A stretch of 64,000 nt of DNA, taken from assembly GCA_013824265.1 (NCBI GenBank), contig PNNO01000005.1, positions 124,001-188,000 on the forward strand. Direction: 5' to 3'. Position numbers and translations under genes: made by a program. Below are positions 25,850 to 34,075 of this stretch, piece after piece. The notes beneath the pieces are model-generated. The model worked only from the letters and a program-made list of their open reading frames with translations. It did no database searches and was not told where the DNA came from. Every line of letters begins with the position of its first letter. The first letter of the stretch is position 1. This stretch comes from a bacterium. Lineage in GTDB: Bacteria; Patescibacteriota; Gracilibacteria; UBA1369; PNNO01.

Positions 25850-26602
25850 ATGGCCAAAGATTCGACGATAAGAAAATTCAACCGTTTTGAGCTTAAGTAT
25901 GTTTTGTCTATTGAAAATGCCAGGAAATTTGCACAGGCCGTTAAGTCTTTTTTAAATGTGGATTCTTACGGAGAAAAGGGTAAATATGCCATAACAAGCC
26001 TTTATTACGATTCTCCGGATTACAGGTTTTACTGGGAAAAAATGGAAGGGATTAAGTTTCGCAGAAAATTAAGAATCAGATATTACGAAAAAAAAGAGCC
26101 TCTTACAAATGAGGATCCTGTTTTTGTTGAAATAAAACAAAGAACAGATCGTGTTACACAAAAAAGGCGCGCGAAATTATCTTATAAAGATGCAATAAAA
26201 CTTTGCAATAAAGGGATAATGCCGGATAGCTATGACCCGAAGGATAAAGCCACTCTTCAGGAGGTGCAAAGCATGGTTTTGCTTTACAGATTGCGTCCAA
26301 CGATTATTACAAGTTACTTCAGGCAGGCTTATATTGGAACCGAATACGATCTTGGATTAAGAATAACTTTTGATACAAATGTGAGGTATAGAGACGTCGA
26401 TCTTGATCTTACTTCAAAAAATATAGGAAAATTTATGATTCGTCCAACGCTTTCCGTAATGGAAATAAAGGCAAACGAGTCGATTCCATATTGGCTTACG
26501 GAAATGATAGGCGAGCACAATGTCCCGCTAGTAAGAGTGAGTAAATATTGTCAGGCTATTGATGTTGCCAAAAATAAATCCAATTTAACTTTTAACTTTT
26601 AA
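25850..26602 (+). CDS. VTC-domain protein (polyphosphate polymerase family)
   Basis: The protein has 250 residues. It matches the VTC triphosphate-tunnel domain: FNRFELKYVLS at the N terminus, ITSLYYDSPDY, RRKLRIRYYE, VFVEIKQRTD, and a C-terminal LSVMEIKANE with conserved basic and acidic tunnel residues. Eukaryotic VTC4 makes polyphosphate; the bacterial stand-alone versions are little studied. It starts a tight three-gene operon with DUF4956 and CotH (gaps of 3 and 1 bases). Confidence 0.82.
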   Translation: MAKDSTIRKFNRFELKYVLSIENARKFAQAVKSFLNVDSYGEKGKYAITSLYYDSPDYRFYWEKMEGIKFRRKLRIRYYEKKEPLTNEDPVFVEIKQRTDRVTQKRRAKLSYKDAIKLCNKGIMPDSYDPKDKATLQEVQSMVLLYRLRPTIITSYFRQAYIGTEYDLGLRITFDTNVRYRDVDLDLTSKNIGKFMIRPTLSVMEIKANESIPYWLTEMIGEHNVPLVRVSKYCQAIDVAKNKSNLTFNF

Positions 26603-26605
26603 AAA

Positions 26606-27310
26606 ATGCAGGAACTAATCGACACGTTGCAGGCACAACTCAATTTCCAGGATTTATCCGGGACGTTCACAATGACAGACGTTATTATCGGACTGCTAAT
26701 GAGTTTTCTTTTAACGGCATTAATTGCGTACGTATACAAAATTACTCATAGAGGAACCTCTTACACTCAAAGTTATGTTCACACCCTTATTTTAATGGGT
26801 ATAGTAACGGCTTTTATAATGATGATAGTCGGATCAAACATCGCAAGAGCTTTCTCTCTTGTTGGAGCTTTATCAATTATAAGATTTAGAAACGCCATAA
26901 AGGAAACGCGCGATGTTGGTTTTGTTTTCTTTGCAATGTCCATAGGGATGGCTACCGGAACAAAATTTTATCTTTTGGCGCTTATAGCAACGGTATTTAT
27001 AAGCCTTGTTATCTTGATTTTAAGTAAATTTGATCTTTATAAACAAACAAGTTTGAGTCAGATTCTTAAAGTTGAAGTTCCTGATGGTATTAATTTTGAG
27101 AATATTTTCGATCAGCTTTTTGTTAAGCACACAAAAGCTTCAGATTTAATAAGTATAGATTCTGTGCGTTCGGGTACCATGACTGAACTTATATACAATA
27201 TCGTTCCAAAAAAGAAGATGGATACAAAAGATTTCTTGTCCGGTGTAAGAAAGCTTAACGGTAACAATAAAGTAACTTTGGTTACGGGCTACGATAATAC
27301 TGATTTATAA
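26606..27310 (+). CDS. DUF4956 membrane protein
   Basis: The protein has 234 residues with about four membrane spans in the first 150 residues and a soluble ferredoxin-like C-terminal part. The motif RAFSLVGALSIIRFRNAIKE, followed by DVGFVFFAMSIGMATG, is the core of DUF4956 and resembles MgtC/SapB family loops. It sits between VTC and CotH genes, its usual company as I recall. Confidence 0.78.
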   Translation: MQELIDTLQAQLNFQDLSGTFTMTDVIIGLLMSFLLTALIAYVYKITHRGTSYTQSYVHTLILMGIVTAFIMMIVGSNIARAFSLVGALSIIRFRNAIKETRDVGFVFFAMSIGMATGTKFYLLALIATVFISLVILILSKFDLYKQTSLSQILKVEVPDGINFENIFDQLFVKHTKASDLISIDSVRSGTMTELIYNIVPKKKMDTKDFLSGVRKLNGNNKVTLVTGYDNTDL

Positions 27311-27311
27311 C

Positions 27312-28880
27312 ATGGATAAACTTACAATAAAGAGACATTACAAACTTCTTGTTATATTTGTTGCTGCTGTTGCGGCTGGTGTTTTCTTTGGCGGGACAAG
27401 AATTATTGCATACAACTTTGGAAGCGGGGATTCGATTAAAATAAGCGGTACGCAGTACGTTAATGAGGTCGGTTTATTTGATGATGCCGTTCATGAAATT
27501 AGCATAGTCATGAATAACGGAGATTATGAGACAATGATAAATACTTATAAAGAAGCCGGTGAAAAAGATTATTTTCACGCGGATATAACTATCGACGGAA
27601 TAAAAATAGAAAATGTAGGGATAAGGCTTAAAGGTAATCTTACTCTTAGTCAGTCGCTTGGGACAAAAATGGGAAATGGTGGTGGCGGCGGAGAAAATGG
27701 CGTACAAAGACCGGAAAGACCGGCCTGGCCAGAAGGGGCGGAAATGCCCGAAGGTTTTGAGCCCCCTGAAGGATTTGAGCTTCCGGAGGGTGTTGTTCAG
27801 GGAGATTTCCCTGGAAATCCCTTTAGCGGTGAATTTGAAGAAACGGAAGGTGAGCCCCCTTTTCTTATTAAATTTGATGAATTTGTTGACGGGCAGACAT
27901 ACCAGGGGAATGCGGAAATAGCCTTTAGAATAAGCAGCAATAACGATAAGGCTTTGTTGGTGGAACAAATTGCTTACTATATCCACGGAGAAGTTGGGCA
28001 AATTGTGCCTGAAACATCGTATGGTTATGTAAGCTTACCTGATGGAGAATCGCGGCTATATGAAATAACCGAACATATTGATGAAGTATATATTGAAAAG
28101 AATTTCACGGATTCGGAAGGGGTTCTTTACAAGGCCGGGAACTTTGTTGGATTTGAATATCTTGGAGACGACCCAACTCTTTACGCTGAAAATTTTGAGC
28201 AAAAAACAAGTCTTAATGATGACGATTTGTATTATCTTATTCAGTTTTTGAAATTTGTAACACAGTCAACCGACGAGGAGTTTGAAGATCAGCTCTCAAA
28301 TTGGATAGATATGGATTCGTTTGTAAGAATGATGGCTTTGGATAATTTGCTTGGAAATAATGATTCTTTTGTAGGGATGGGTAGTAATTATTATCTTTAT
28401 TATGACAAAATAAATGCAAAGTTTACGATGCTTTCGTGGGACTTGAATCTTGCAATGGGGACAATGGGCGGGGGAGCTGGTGGTGGGGGAATGAGAATGA
28501 TGCCGATGGTCGAAAATCAGCTTAAAACTGAGACTGGAGAAGAGGTGGCAGCTGAAGGCGATGCTGTTGTTGCCACGGAGGATGCTCAGCGTGTTCGTCC
28601 GGAAGGTATGCCTGAAGGATTTGAAGGGAAGGAAGGTGGCGGTATGGGAAGAAGCGGAACCAATCTTCTTAAAGAACGCTTCTTTGCCAATGAAACATTT
28701 TCAGCCATGTATGATGCGGAATATGCACGTCTTAAGGAGCTTGTTTTTGATGGCGGGTTGGCTGTAAACAGGATTAATGAATTAGCTACAATGTTTACGC
28801 AATACAACTCATCAAAAAACGTCATGGATCAGAGCGAATATGATCTTGGGGTTGAAAACATTAAAAAGTTTTTCCAGTAA
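27312..28880 (+). CDS. CotH-type kinase-like protein, membrane-anchored
   Basis: The protein has 522 residues with an N-terminal anchor (~10-30). CotH features are IVMNNGDYETMI, IGIRLKGN-like sequence (VGIRLKGNLTL), AFRISSNNDKALL, MALDNLLGNNDSF and FTMLSWDLNLAMG, with the Asp residues used for catalysis in CotH. Two low-complexity inserts, Pro/Glu/Gly-rich (PEGFEPPEGFELPEG, ~135-175) and Gly/Met-rich (~385-450), interrupt the domain. CotH phosphorylates spore coat proteins in Bacillus; here the target is unknown. It is the last gene of the VTC-DUF4956-CotH operon. Confidence 0.8.
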   Translation: MDKLTIKRHYKLLVIFVAAVAAGVFFGGTRIIAYNFGSGDSIKISGTQYVNEVGLFDDAVHEISIVMNNGDYETMINTYKEAGEKDYFHADITIDGIKIENVGIRLKGNLTLSQSLGTKMGNGGGGGENGVQRPERPAWPEGAEMPEGFEPPEGFELPEGVVQGDFPGNPFSGEFEETEGEPPFLIKFDEFVDGQTYQGNAEIAFRISSNNDKALLVEQIAYYIHGEVGQIVPETSYGYVSLPDGESRLYEITEHIDEVYIEKNFTDSEGVLYKAGNFVGFEYLGDDPTLYAENFEQKTSLNDDDLYYLIQFLKFVTQSTDEEFEDQLSNWIDMDSFVRMMALDNLLGNNDSFVGMGSNYYLYYDKINAKFTMLSWDLNLAMGTMGGGAGGGGMRMMPMVENQLKTETGEEVAAEGDAVVATEDAQRVRPEGMPEGFEGKEGGGMGRSGTNLLKERFFANETFSAMYDAEYARLKELVFDGGLAVNRINELATMFTQYNSSKNVMDQSEYDLGVENIKKFFQ

Positions 28881-28893
28881 TAACTTTCCGGCC

Positions 28894-29532
28894 TTACTTA
28901 GCCTTCTTTTTAGATGCTTTTTTGGCCGGTTTTTTAGAGGCAACTTCTTTCTTAGGAGCCTCTTCTTTTTTAGGTGCAACCTTTTTAGCAGCTCCCAGCT
29001 TCTTAAGCTTTATTGTAGAGACTTCTTTAATAGGTTGCCCCTTTAAAATGTGTAAAATTTGATCAAGTTTTGCATTCATTTCATCGAATTTCTTGCCTGA
29101 CTGATCAGGTTTACTTGGGCCTGGGCCACCGTTTCCTTTGCCGAAACAATTGCTGCAGAAAACCGGCTTATCTCCACTTGGCTTAAAAGGAACCTCGCAA
29201 GGTTTTCCACATTCTGCGCAAGTTGCTCTGTGCATAGTTAATTTGCCTCTATCCCTGTCCCCACCTCTATCCCTGTCTCCACCTCTATCTCTGTCTCTTC
29301 CGCGATCTTCTCTTCTGTCGTAACTCCTATCTTCATTTCTTGGGCTGTCATCTTTTTTAAAACAGCTGCTACAGAAAACCGGCTTGTCTCCACTTGGTTT
29401 AAAAGGAACTTCACATGGTCTGCCGCAATCAGAGCAGGTTGCTCTATGCATTTGTCTGTCTTCTCCTCCTCTACCACCTCTATTGTCTCTATCTCTACCT
29501 CTGGAGTTGTTATCTCGGCTAAAATTTCTCAT
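28894..29532 (-). CDS. Duplicated zinc-ribbon protein with RGD-rich linker and basic tail
   Basis: The protein has 212 residues. Two nearly identical zinc ribbons (~28-58 and ~100-131) carry CSDCGRPCEVPFKPSGDKP and CAECGKPCEVPFKPSGDKP, each closed by FCxxCF. They are separated by Arg/Asp/Gly repeats. The tail after ~160 is Lys/Ala-rich, like histone H1 tails (KKPAKKASKKKAK). It suggests nucleic-acid binding. Single ribbons of this type are common in candidate-phyla genomes as far as I recall. Convergent with cotH. Confidence 0.72.
   Translation of the reverse strand: MRNFSRDNNSRGRDRDNRGGRGGEDRQMHRATCSDCGRPCEVPFKPSGDKPVFCSSCFKKDDSPRNEDRSYDRREDRGRDRDRGGDRDRGGDRDRGKLTMHRATCAECGKPCEVPFKPSGDKPVFCSNCFGKGNGGPGPSKPDQSGKKFDEMNAKLDQILHILKGQPIKEVSTIKLKKLGAAKKVAPKKEEAPKKEVASKKPAKKASKKKAK
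29246..29299 (-). repeat. Three 18-base tandem repeats coding Asp-Arg/Gly-Gly units
   Basis: Units at 29246-29263, 29264-29281 and 29282-29299 are nearly identical (CCTCTATCCCTGTCCCCA on plus) and encode RDRGGD-type units of the zinc-ribbon protein linker. Confidence 0.8.
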
Positions 29533-29607
29533 ATTGAATTTATGTTAGTAATATACATGAGCGGAAAAGACTTTATCCCTATTTCTACCGAAAGACAAGA
29601 TTTTTCA

Positions 29608-29636
29608 TTGAGAACCTTGAGATTAAAAGTTATTCT
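29608..29636 (+). promoter_or_regulatory. Promoter of the ABC-F gene
   Basis: TTGAGA (29608-29613) and TATTCT (29631-29636), 17 bases apart, 19 bases before the ATG at 29656. Confidence 0.5.
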
Positions 29637-29655
29637 CTAAAAGCTTATATCCGAA

Positions 29656-31440
29656 ATGTTTCTTATGACGACCATATTGCAAATTAACGATTTGTCCAAA
29701 TCCTATGGACCACAAGTAATCTTGGATAATGCTGATTTGACGCTTAGTGACAGGCAAAAGATCGGAGTGATTGGTAGAAACGGTGTTGGTAAATCCACTC
29801 TATTTAAGATAATTGTCGGGGAGGAAGATCTGGATGAAGGAAAAGTTGATGTTTATGCAGGGACAAGAATTGGCTATTTAACTCAGCATAGTGAGTACGA
29901 AGAAGATGAAAGTGTGATTGATTTCTTAATGAGATCAAGCGGGAAGCAGGATTTTGAATGCGGTAAAGTCGCCGGCAGATTTCAAATAAAGAATGAACTT
30001 TTAACTGCTAAAGTTGAATCTTTGGCGGGTGGATTTCAAATGAGAGTTAAGCTTGTTGCAATGCTTTTAAAGGAACCTAATTTATTGCTTTTGGATGAGC
30101 CTACAAACTATTTGGATCTTTCAACTCAGATTTTGCTGGAAAAATTTCTGGAAAATTACAGAGGTAGTTTTATGTTGATTTCCCATGATCGTGAATTTAT
30201 TAAGAGAACGTGTAATGAGACTTTGGAAATTGAGCATGGAAAACTTACCTTATTTCCGCGTCCGATTGAGGAATATTTGGCTTACAAAGAGGAAAAACTT
30301 TTGATGGCTGAAAAACAGAACGTGAATGTTGAAAAAAAGAAAAAGCATTTACAGGAGTTTGTGGATAGGTTCGGAGCCAAGGCCAGTAAGGCCTCTCAGG
30401 CTAAATCAAAATTGAAGCAAATTGACAGGCTTAAGACCATTGAAATTCTGCATCCCTTGAGTACGGCAAAAATTAATATTCCACAGGTTGAAGAAAAAAA
30501 GGGAGTGGCTTTGACGATTGAAGATTTGGAAATCGGATATAGCGATAAATCAATTGCGCACGGAATAAATTTATATATTGAAAGAGGCCAAAGAATTGCG
30601 GTATTAGGTGATAACGGTCAGGGAAAAACAACTTTGCTCAAAACTCTTGCCGGAGAACTTGATAAGCTCTCCGGAGATTATAAATGGGGACATAACATAA
30701 AAATTGCTTATTATGCCCAACATATCCCGGCTAAAATAAATTTTGATGAAACTGTTAAAGATTATCTTAAAAGAGTGTCTCCAAAAGATACGCCTGACCA
30801 GAAAATTTTTGAAATGGCTGGAAATTTCTTATTTAAGGATGAGGCGTTGAAAAAAAAGATTCCGGTTTTAAGTGGTGGAGAAAAGGCCAGGCTCTGTTTG
30901 GCGCAAATTTTGTTGCAGAAAAATCATGTGCTTTTACTTGATGAGCCAACCAATCATTTGGATTTTGAAACGGTTGAATCTTTGGCTATGGCTCTGAAGA
31001 ACTCAAATGTTACGGTGATATTTGTAAGTCACAATCGTACATTTGTGGAGATCGTTGCAAATGGAATTATTGAAGTGAAAAACAGAAGAATCAGACATTA
31101 TAATCATAATTATGAAGAGTATGTTTATCATCTGCAAAAAGATATAGAAGAAGATTTGGGCTTGGTTAAAGGAGCAAGTTTGAATCTCGGTAAAGAGGAT
31201 AGAAATGATTTGAGGGATAAGCTTAAGGAAGCGAAAAAAAGATTAAAGATTCTGGAAAGGGAGATGGTTGTTTTGGAGGAGGAAAAGAAAGGTTTGTTAA
31301 AGTGGTTTGAGGAAAATTACAAAGAATTTTCGGAAGATAAAAATAAGCGTTTGGTTGAAGTTGAAAAAAATCTTTCCACAAAAGAGCAGGAATGGGTGGA
31401 GCTTGGACTTGAGCTGGATGTTCTGGAAAACGCCAATTAA
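29656..31440 (+). CDS. ABC-F family ATPase (Uup/EttA-like)
   Basis: The protein has 594 residues and two ATPase domains without membrane spans. Walker A motifs are GRNGVGKST and GDNGQGKTT. Signature motifs are SLAGGFQMR and LSGGEKARL; Walker B is LLLLDEPTNYLD and LLLDEPTNHLDF. A basic linker (~225-265) joins them and a C-terminal coiled coil (~510-590) resembles Uup. ABC-F proteins act on the ribosome E site to help translation or protect from antibiotics. ATG codons at 29656 and 29665 are both possible. Confidence 0.9.
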   Translation: MFLMTTILQINDLSKSYGPQVILDNADLTLSDRQKIGVIGRNGVGKSTLFKIIVGEEDLDEGKVDVYAGTRIGYLTQHSEYEEDESVIDFLMRSSGKQDFECGKVAGRFQIKNELLTAKVESLAGGFQMRVKLVAMLLKEPNLLLLDEPTNYLDLSTQILLEKFLENYRGSFMLISHDREFIKRTCNETLEIEHGKLTLFPRPIEEYLAYKEEKLLMAEKQNVNVEKKKKHLQEFVDRFGAKASKASQAKSKLKQIDRLKTIEILHPLSTAKINIPQVEEKKGVALTIEDLEIGYSDKSIAHGINLYIERGQRIAVLGDNGQGKTTLLKTLAGELDKLSGDYKWGHNIKIAYYAQHIPAKINFDETVKDYLKRVSPKDTPDQKIFEMAGNFLFKDEALKKKIPVLSGGEKARLCLAQILLQKNHVLLLDEPTNHLDFETVESLAMALKNSNVTVIFVSHNRTFVEIVANGIIEVKNRRIRHYNHNYEEYVYHLQKDIEEDLGLVKGASLNLGKEDRNDLRDKLKEAKKRLKILEREMVVLEEEKKGLLKWFEENYKEFSEDKNKRLVEVEKNLSTKEQEWVELGLELDVLENAN

Positions 31441-31445
31441 AAATT

Positions 31446-33935
31446 TTAAAGCACGCTTGGTTGAAGATGGAAATATGGCGGATGTGTTTTATAGCGCTTA
31501 ATAGCCATTCTTATTATCTCTTCCAAAAAATCTCCGTAATTCATTCCGACAAGTTTTGCAACTTGAGGTACGCAGTCGGTTATGTAGATTGAAGGGTTTG
31601 GATTGAGCTCAAGAACATAAGGATTGTTGTTTTTATCCACTCTTATTTCCACCCGTCCGTAGTCGTGGCAGTCTAAAATATTGTATGTGTCCAAAGCAAT
31701 TTCACTTACAAGATTTGCAAGTTTTACGCTTATATTTTTTGGTGGTCTTTGAACCGTTATGCCGTTTTTGTAGGTCGGATCTTTTGCAAATTTTGATTCG
31801 AAAGGATAAATATGCCAGTATCCATCGGGCATTTTATCGAAGATTGAACGTGATAAAGGAAGCACGCGCAGGTCATCTTCTTCGCTTCCAAGTATGGAAA
31901 CATCATATTCATCTCCTTCTATATATTCCTCGATTAGAGCCGGACGGCCTATATCCAATATTATTTTTTTAAGCTGTCTTTCAAGATCCTGTTTATTTGT
32001 AACAACAGAGTCATTTGTAATTCCGATTGAGTTATCGGTGTTTGCCGGTTTTACTATTAAAGGATATTTAAAATCGTCTCGTAGGTCGTCGTCCATGGAG
32101 TACATATAGTCCCATTTTGGGGTTGGAATATTGTGGAATGATAGAAGTTTTTTAACGCGAATTTTGTCTATGCAAAGCCCCAAAGTAAAAGGATTCGATC
32201 CGGTGTAAGGTATTTGCAGCGAATCAAGAATTGATGTTACGTGCGGTTCCAGCAAACTGGATTCATTTATTCTTTCACAAACATTAAATATTAAATCAAC
32301 GTTACTTGTTTTTAAATCAACAAAAGTCTTTTGAAGGTTATTGAAGTCAAAAAACATTACTTTGTAGCCACGCTCCCGAAGTGTCTCTTCGATTATTTTT
32401 CCTACACTCATTAGCTCTATTTCAACAGGTCCTGCATTCTCACCATACAAGTTACAGGCTATTCCTATGTTCAAATTTCGTTGATGTTCTATGGATGTTC
32501 GTCTAAGTTTTTCTATTTTGCCGCCGCTCAAAGATGAGTGCTTTCTTAATAGAGAAAAAGATAAAGCATTTTTTCTTGATGTTTGTCCGATTGAAGACAT
32601 CGGACTGAATTTAGCAACTTCATAACTTATTGATTCCAAAGCCGTTTTTAAGTTGTCGGCTGCCTCGCGCGGGCTTGAACCGGAGACGGTTATCCACCCA
32701 AGGGAATCGTACCCTTCTGGCGGAACTTTTATTTCATCTCCAATGTTTTTAAAGAAACAAACTTCCTCGACGAATTTGTGTTTCTTTATTTCGGCATCAA
32801 TATCACGTTTTACAAGAACCCCGGAGTGTTCGGCAAGAAAATATTGTCCAACAAGATACATATAAGGATTTTCTCTTTTGGCTATTTTAGTTATAAACAT
32901 CCCGCACGCAATTTTCGCCGCCATTTCAACCAAATCCACATTCCATGCCTTTTTAATGAACGAATAAACTTCGTCTCCACCCATTCTTAAATTAATTTCG
33001 ATTGGTACGGGTCCTTTTTTTGAAACCTTTGCTTCAAAATGTATTACGCCGTTAAGTATTCCAAGCTTTTCAAGTGTCTCTTCCGCAAGGTCAAAAAGCG
33101 ATTGTTTAACGGAAGTGGGAAGATTGGATGGAATTGATTGTCCCGTTTCAACAAAGAAAGGTTCCCGTGTTTTGTTGTTATCGGTTATTGAGTGGAATTT
33201 GATTTTTCCGTGCTGAAGCACGATATCCACGTCAACTTCATCACCGTCTATGTATTCTTCGAGTATTAAATCGTTTGTGTCCCACTCGGCAGCGTCAGGA
33301 TGAGATACTGCGGTTTCTTTTATAAAATGGTAGCTTCCTTTAAGTTCATTTTCATTTTCGACTTTCATTACAAACGCGCTGGCAGAGCCGTAAACCGGCT
33401 TTATTATCATTGGGAAAGTTAGCTTATTCAAGGCCCTTTCTATGTCTTCGTCCGATTTGATTATTTCGTGGTTTGGTGCTTTTATCCCGTTTTGAATACA
33501 GAATTTTCGGAACAAAAACTTATTTCTGACATTTTTTGCAATTTCATAAGGTATTCCGGGTAGATTTAACATTTCCGCTATTTGGGAAACCAAAAGAACG
33601 GAATCTTCCCAAAATGTTAGAACCCCGTCAAATTTTACATCCGGATTTTCATTTAAAAATTGTTTAACTTTTTCAAGACTTGTCGGATAGTCGGTAGGGT
33701 CGGACAAAATCCATCCATCAACATAGTTTTGAGCCCAGTTTTTTTCTTTGTTTAAAACAAAGATTTTAAGACCCATCTTTTTTAGTCTCTGAAAAATAAA
33801 ACGTTTTTTTATCCATCCCGTATGGATCAGTAGAATCGTTTTATTAAAATTTGCCTCTTTGCTGTAACTAAAAATGGGGTCAATCCCCGGAGGAGGAGGG
33901 TCGTCTTGTCCTGCAATACTGACTTTTTTTTCCAT
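31446..33935 (-). CDS. Tandem ATP-grasp ligase (carnosine-synthase-like plus D-Ala-D-Ala-ligase-like)
   Basis: The protein has 829 residues. The N-terminal half (~30-440) is an ATP-grasp unit with FDGVLTFWED, FPMIIKPVYGSASAFV, LILEEYIDGDEVDVDI and PIEINLRMGGDEVYSF. The C-terminal half (~485-820) resembles D-Ala-D-Ala ligase: DLIFNVCER, IPYTGSNPFTLGLCIDK, YPLIVKPANTDNSIGI, LIEEYIEGDEYDVS and VLELNPNPSI. Both keep magnesium-binding Glu/Asn residues, so two successive carboxylate-amine ligations are expected, joining amino acids or small peptides. No other biosynthetic gene lies adjacent. A TTGACA-17-ATTAAT promoter is possible upstream (from 33992 downwards). Confidence 0.78.
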   Translation of the reverse strand: MEKKVSIAGQDDPPPPGIDPIFSYSKEANFNKTILLIHTGWIKKRFIFQRLKKMGLKIFVLNKEKNWAQNYVDGWILSDPTDYPTSLEKVKQFLNENPDVKFDGVLTFWEDSVLLVSQIAEMLNLPGIPYEIAKNVRNKFLFRKFCIQNGIKAPNHEIIKSDEDIERALNKLTFPMIIKPVYGSASAFVMKVENENELKGSYHFIKETAVSHPDAAEWDTNDLILEEYIDGDEVDVDIVLQHGKIKFHSITDNNKTREPFFVETGQSIPSNLPTSVKQSLFDLAEETLEKLGILNGVIHFEAKVSKKGPVPIEINLRMGGDEVYSFIKKAWNVDLVEMAAKIACGMFITKIAKRENPYMYLVGQYFLAEHSGVLVKRDIDAEIKKHKFVEEVCFFKNIGDEIKVPPEGYDSLGWITVSGSSPREAADNLKTALESISYEVAKFSPMSSIGQTSRKNALSFSLLRKHSSLSGGKIEKLRRTSIEHQRNLNIGIACNLYGENAGPVEIELMSVGKIIEETLRERGYKVMFFDFNNLQKTFVDLKTSNVDLIFNVCERINESSLLEPHVTSILDSLQIPYTGSNPFTLGLCIDKIRVKKLLSFHNIPTPKWDYMYSMDDDLRDDFKYPLIVKPANTDNSIGITNDSVVTNKQDLERQLKKIILDIGRPALIEEYIEGDEYDVSILGSEEDDLRVLPLSRSIFDKMPDGYWHIYPFESKFAKDPTYKNGITVQRPPKNISVKLANLVSEIALDTYNILDCHDYGRVEIRVDKNNNPYVLELNPNPSIYITDCVPQVAKLVGMNYGDFLEEIIRMAIKRYKTHPPYFHLQPSVL

Positions 33936-34007
33936 CTCAAAACATTGTTATTTTCACGGCTTCATTAATCTCCTTTTTGATATCGTTGTCAATATTGGTT
34001 TAGCTAG

Positions 34008-34036
34008 TTGACATTATGGGGAATGTGACGTATATA
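34008..34036 (+). promoter_or_regulatory. Promoter of the DEAD-box helicase gene
   Basis: TTGACA (34008-34013) and TATATA (34031-34036), 17 bases apart; leader of about 33 bases to the ATG at 34076. Confidence 0.75.
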
Positions 34037-34075
34037 TATTTATCTATGAAACTTTTTGCTTAATTAAGACCTACA

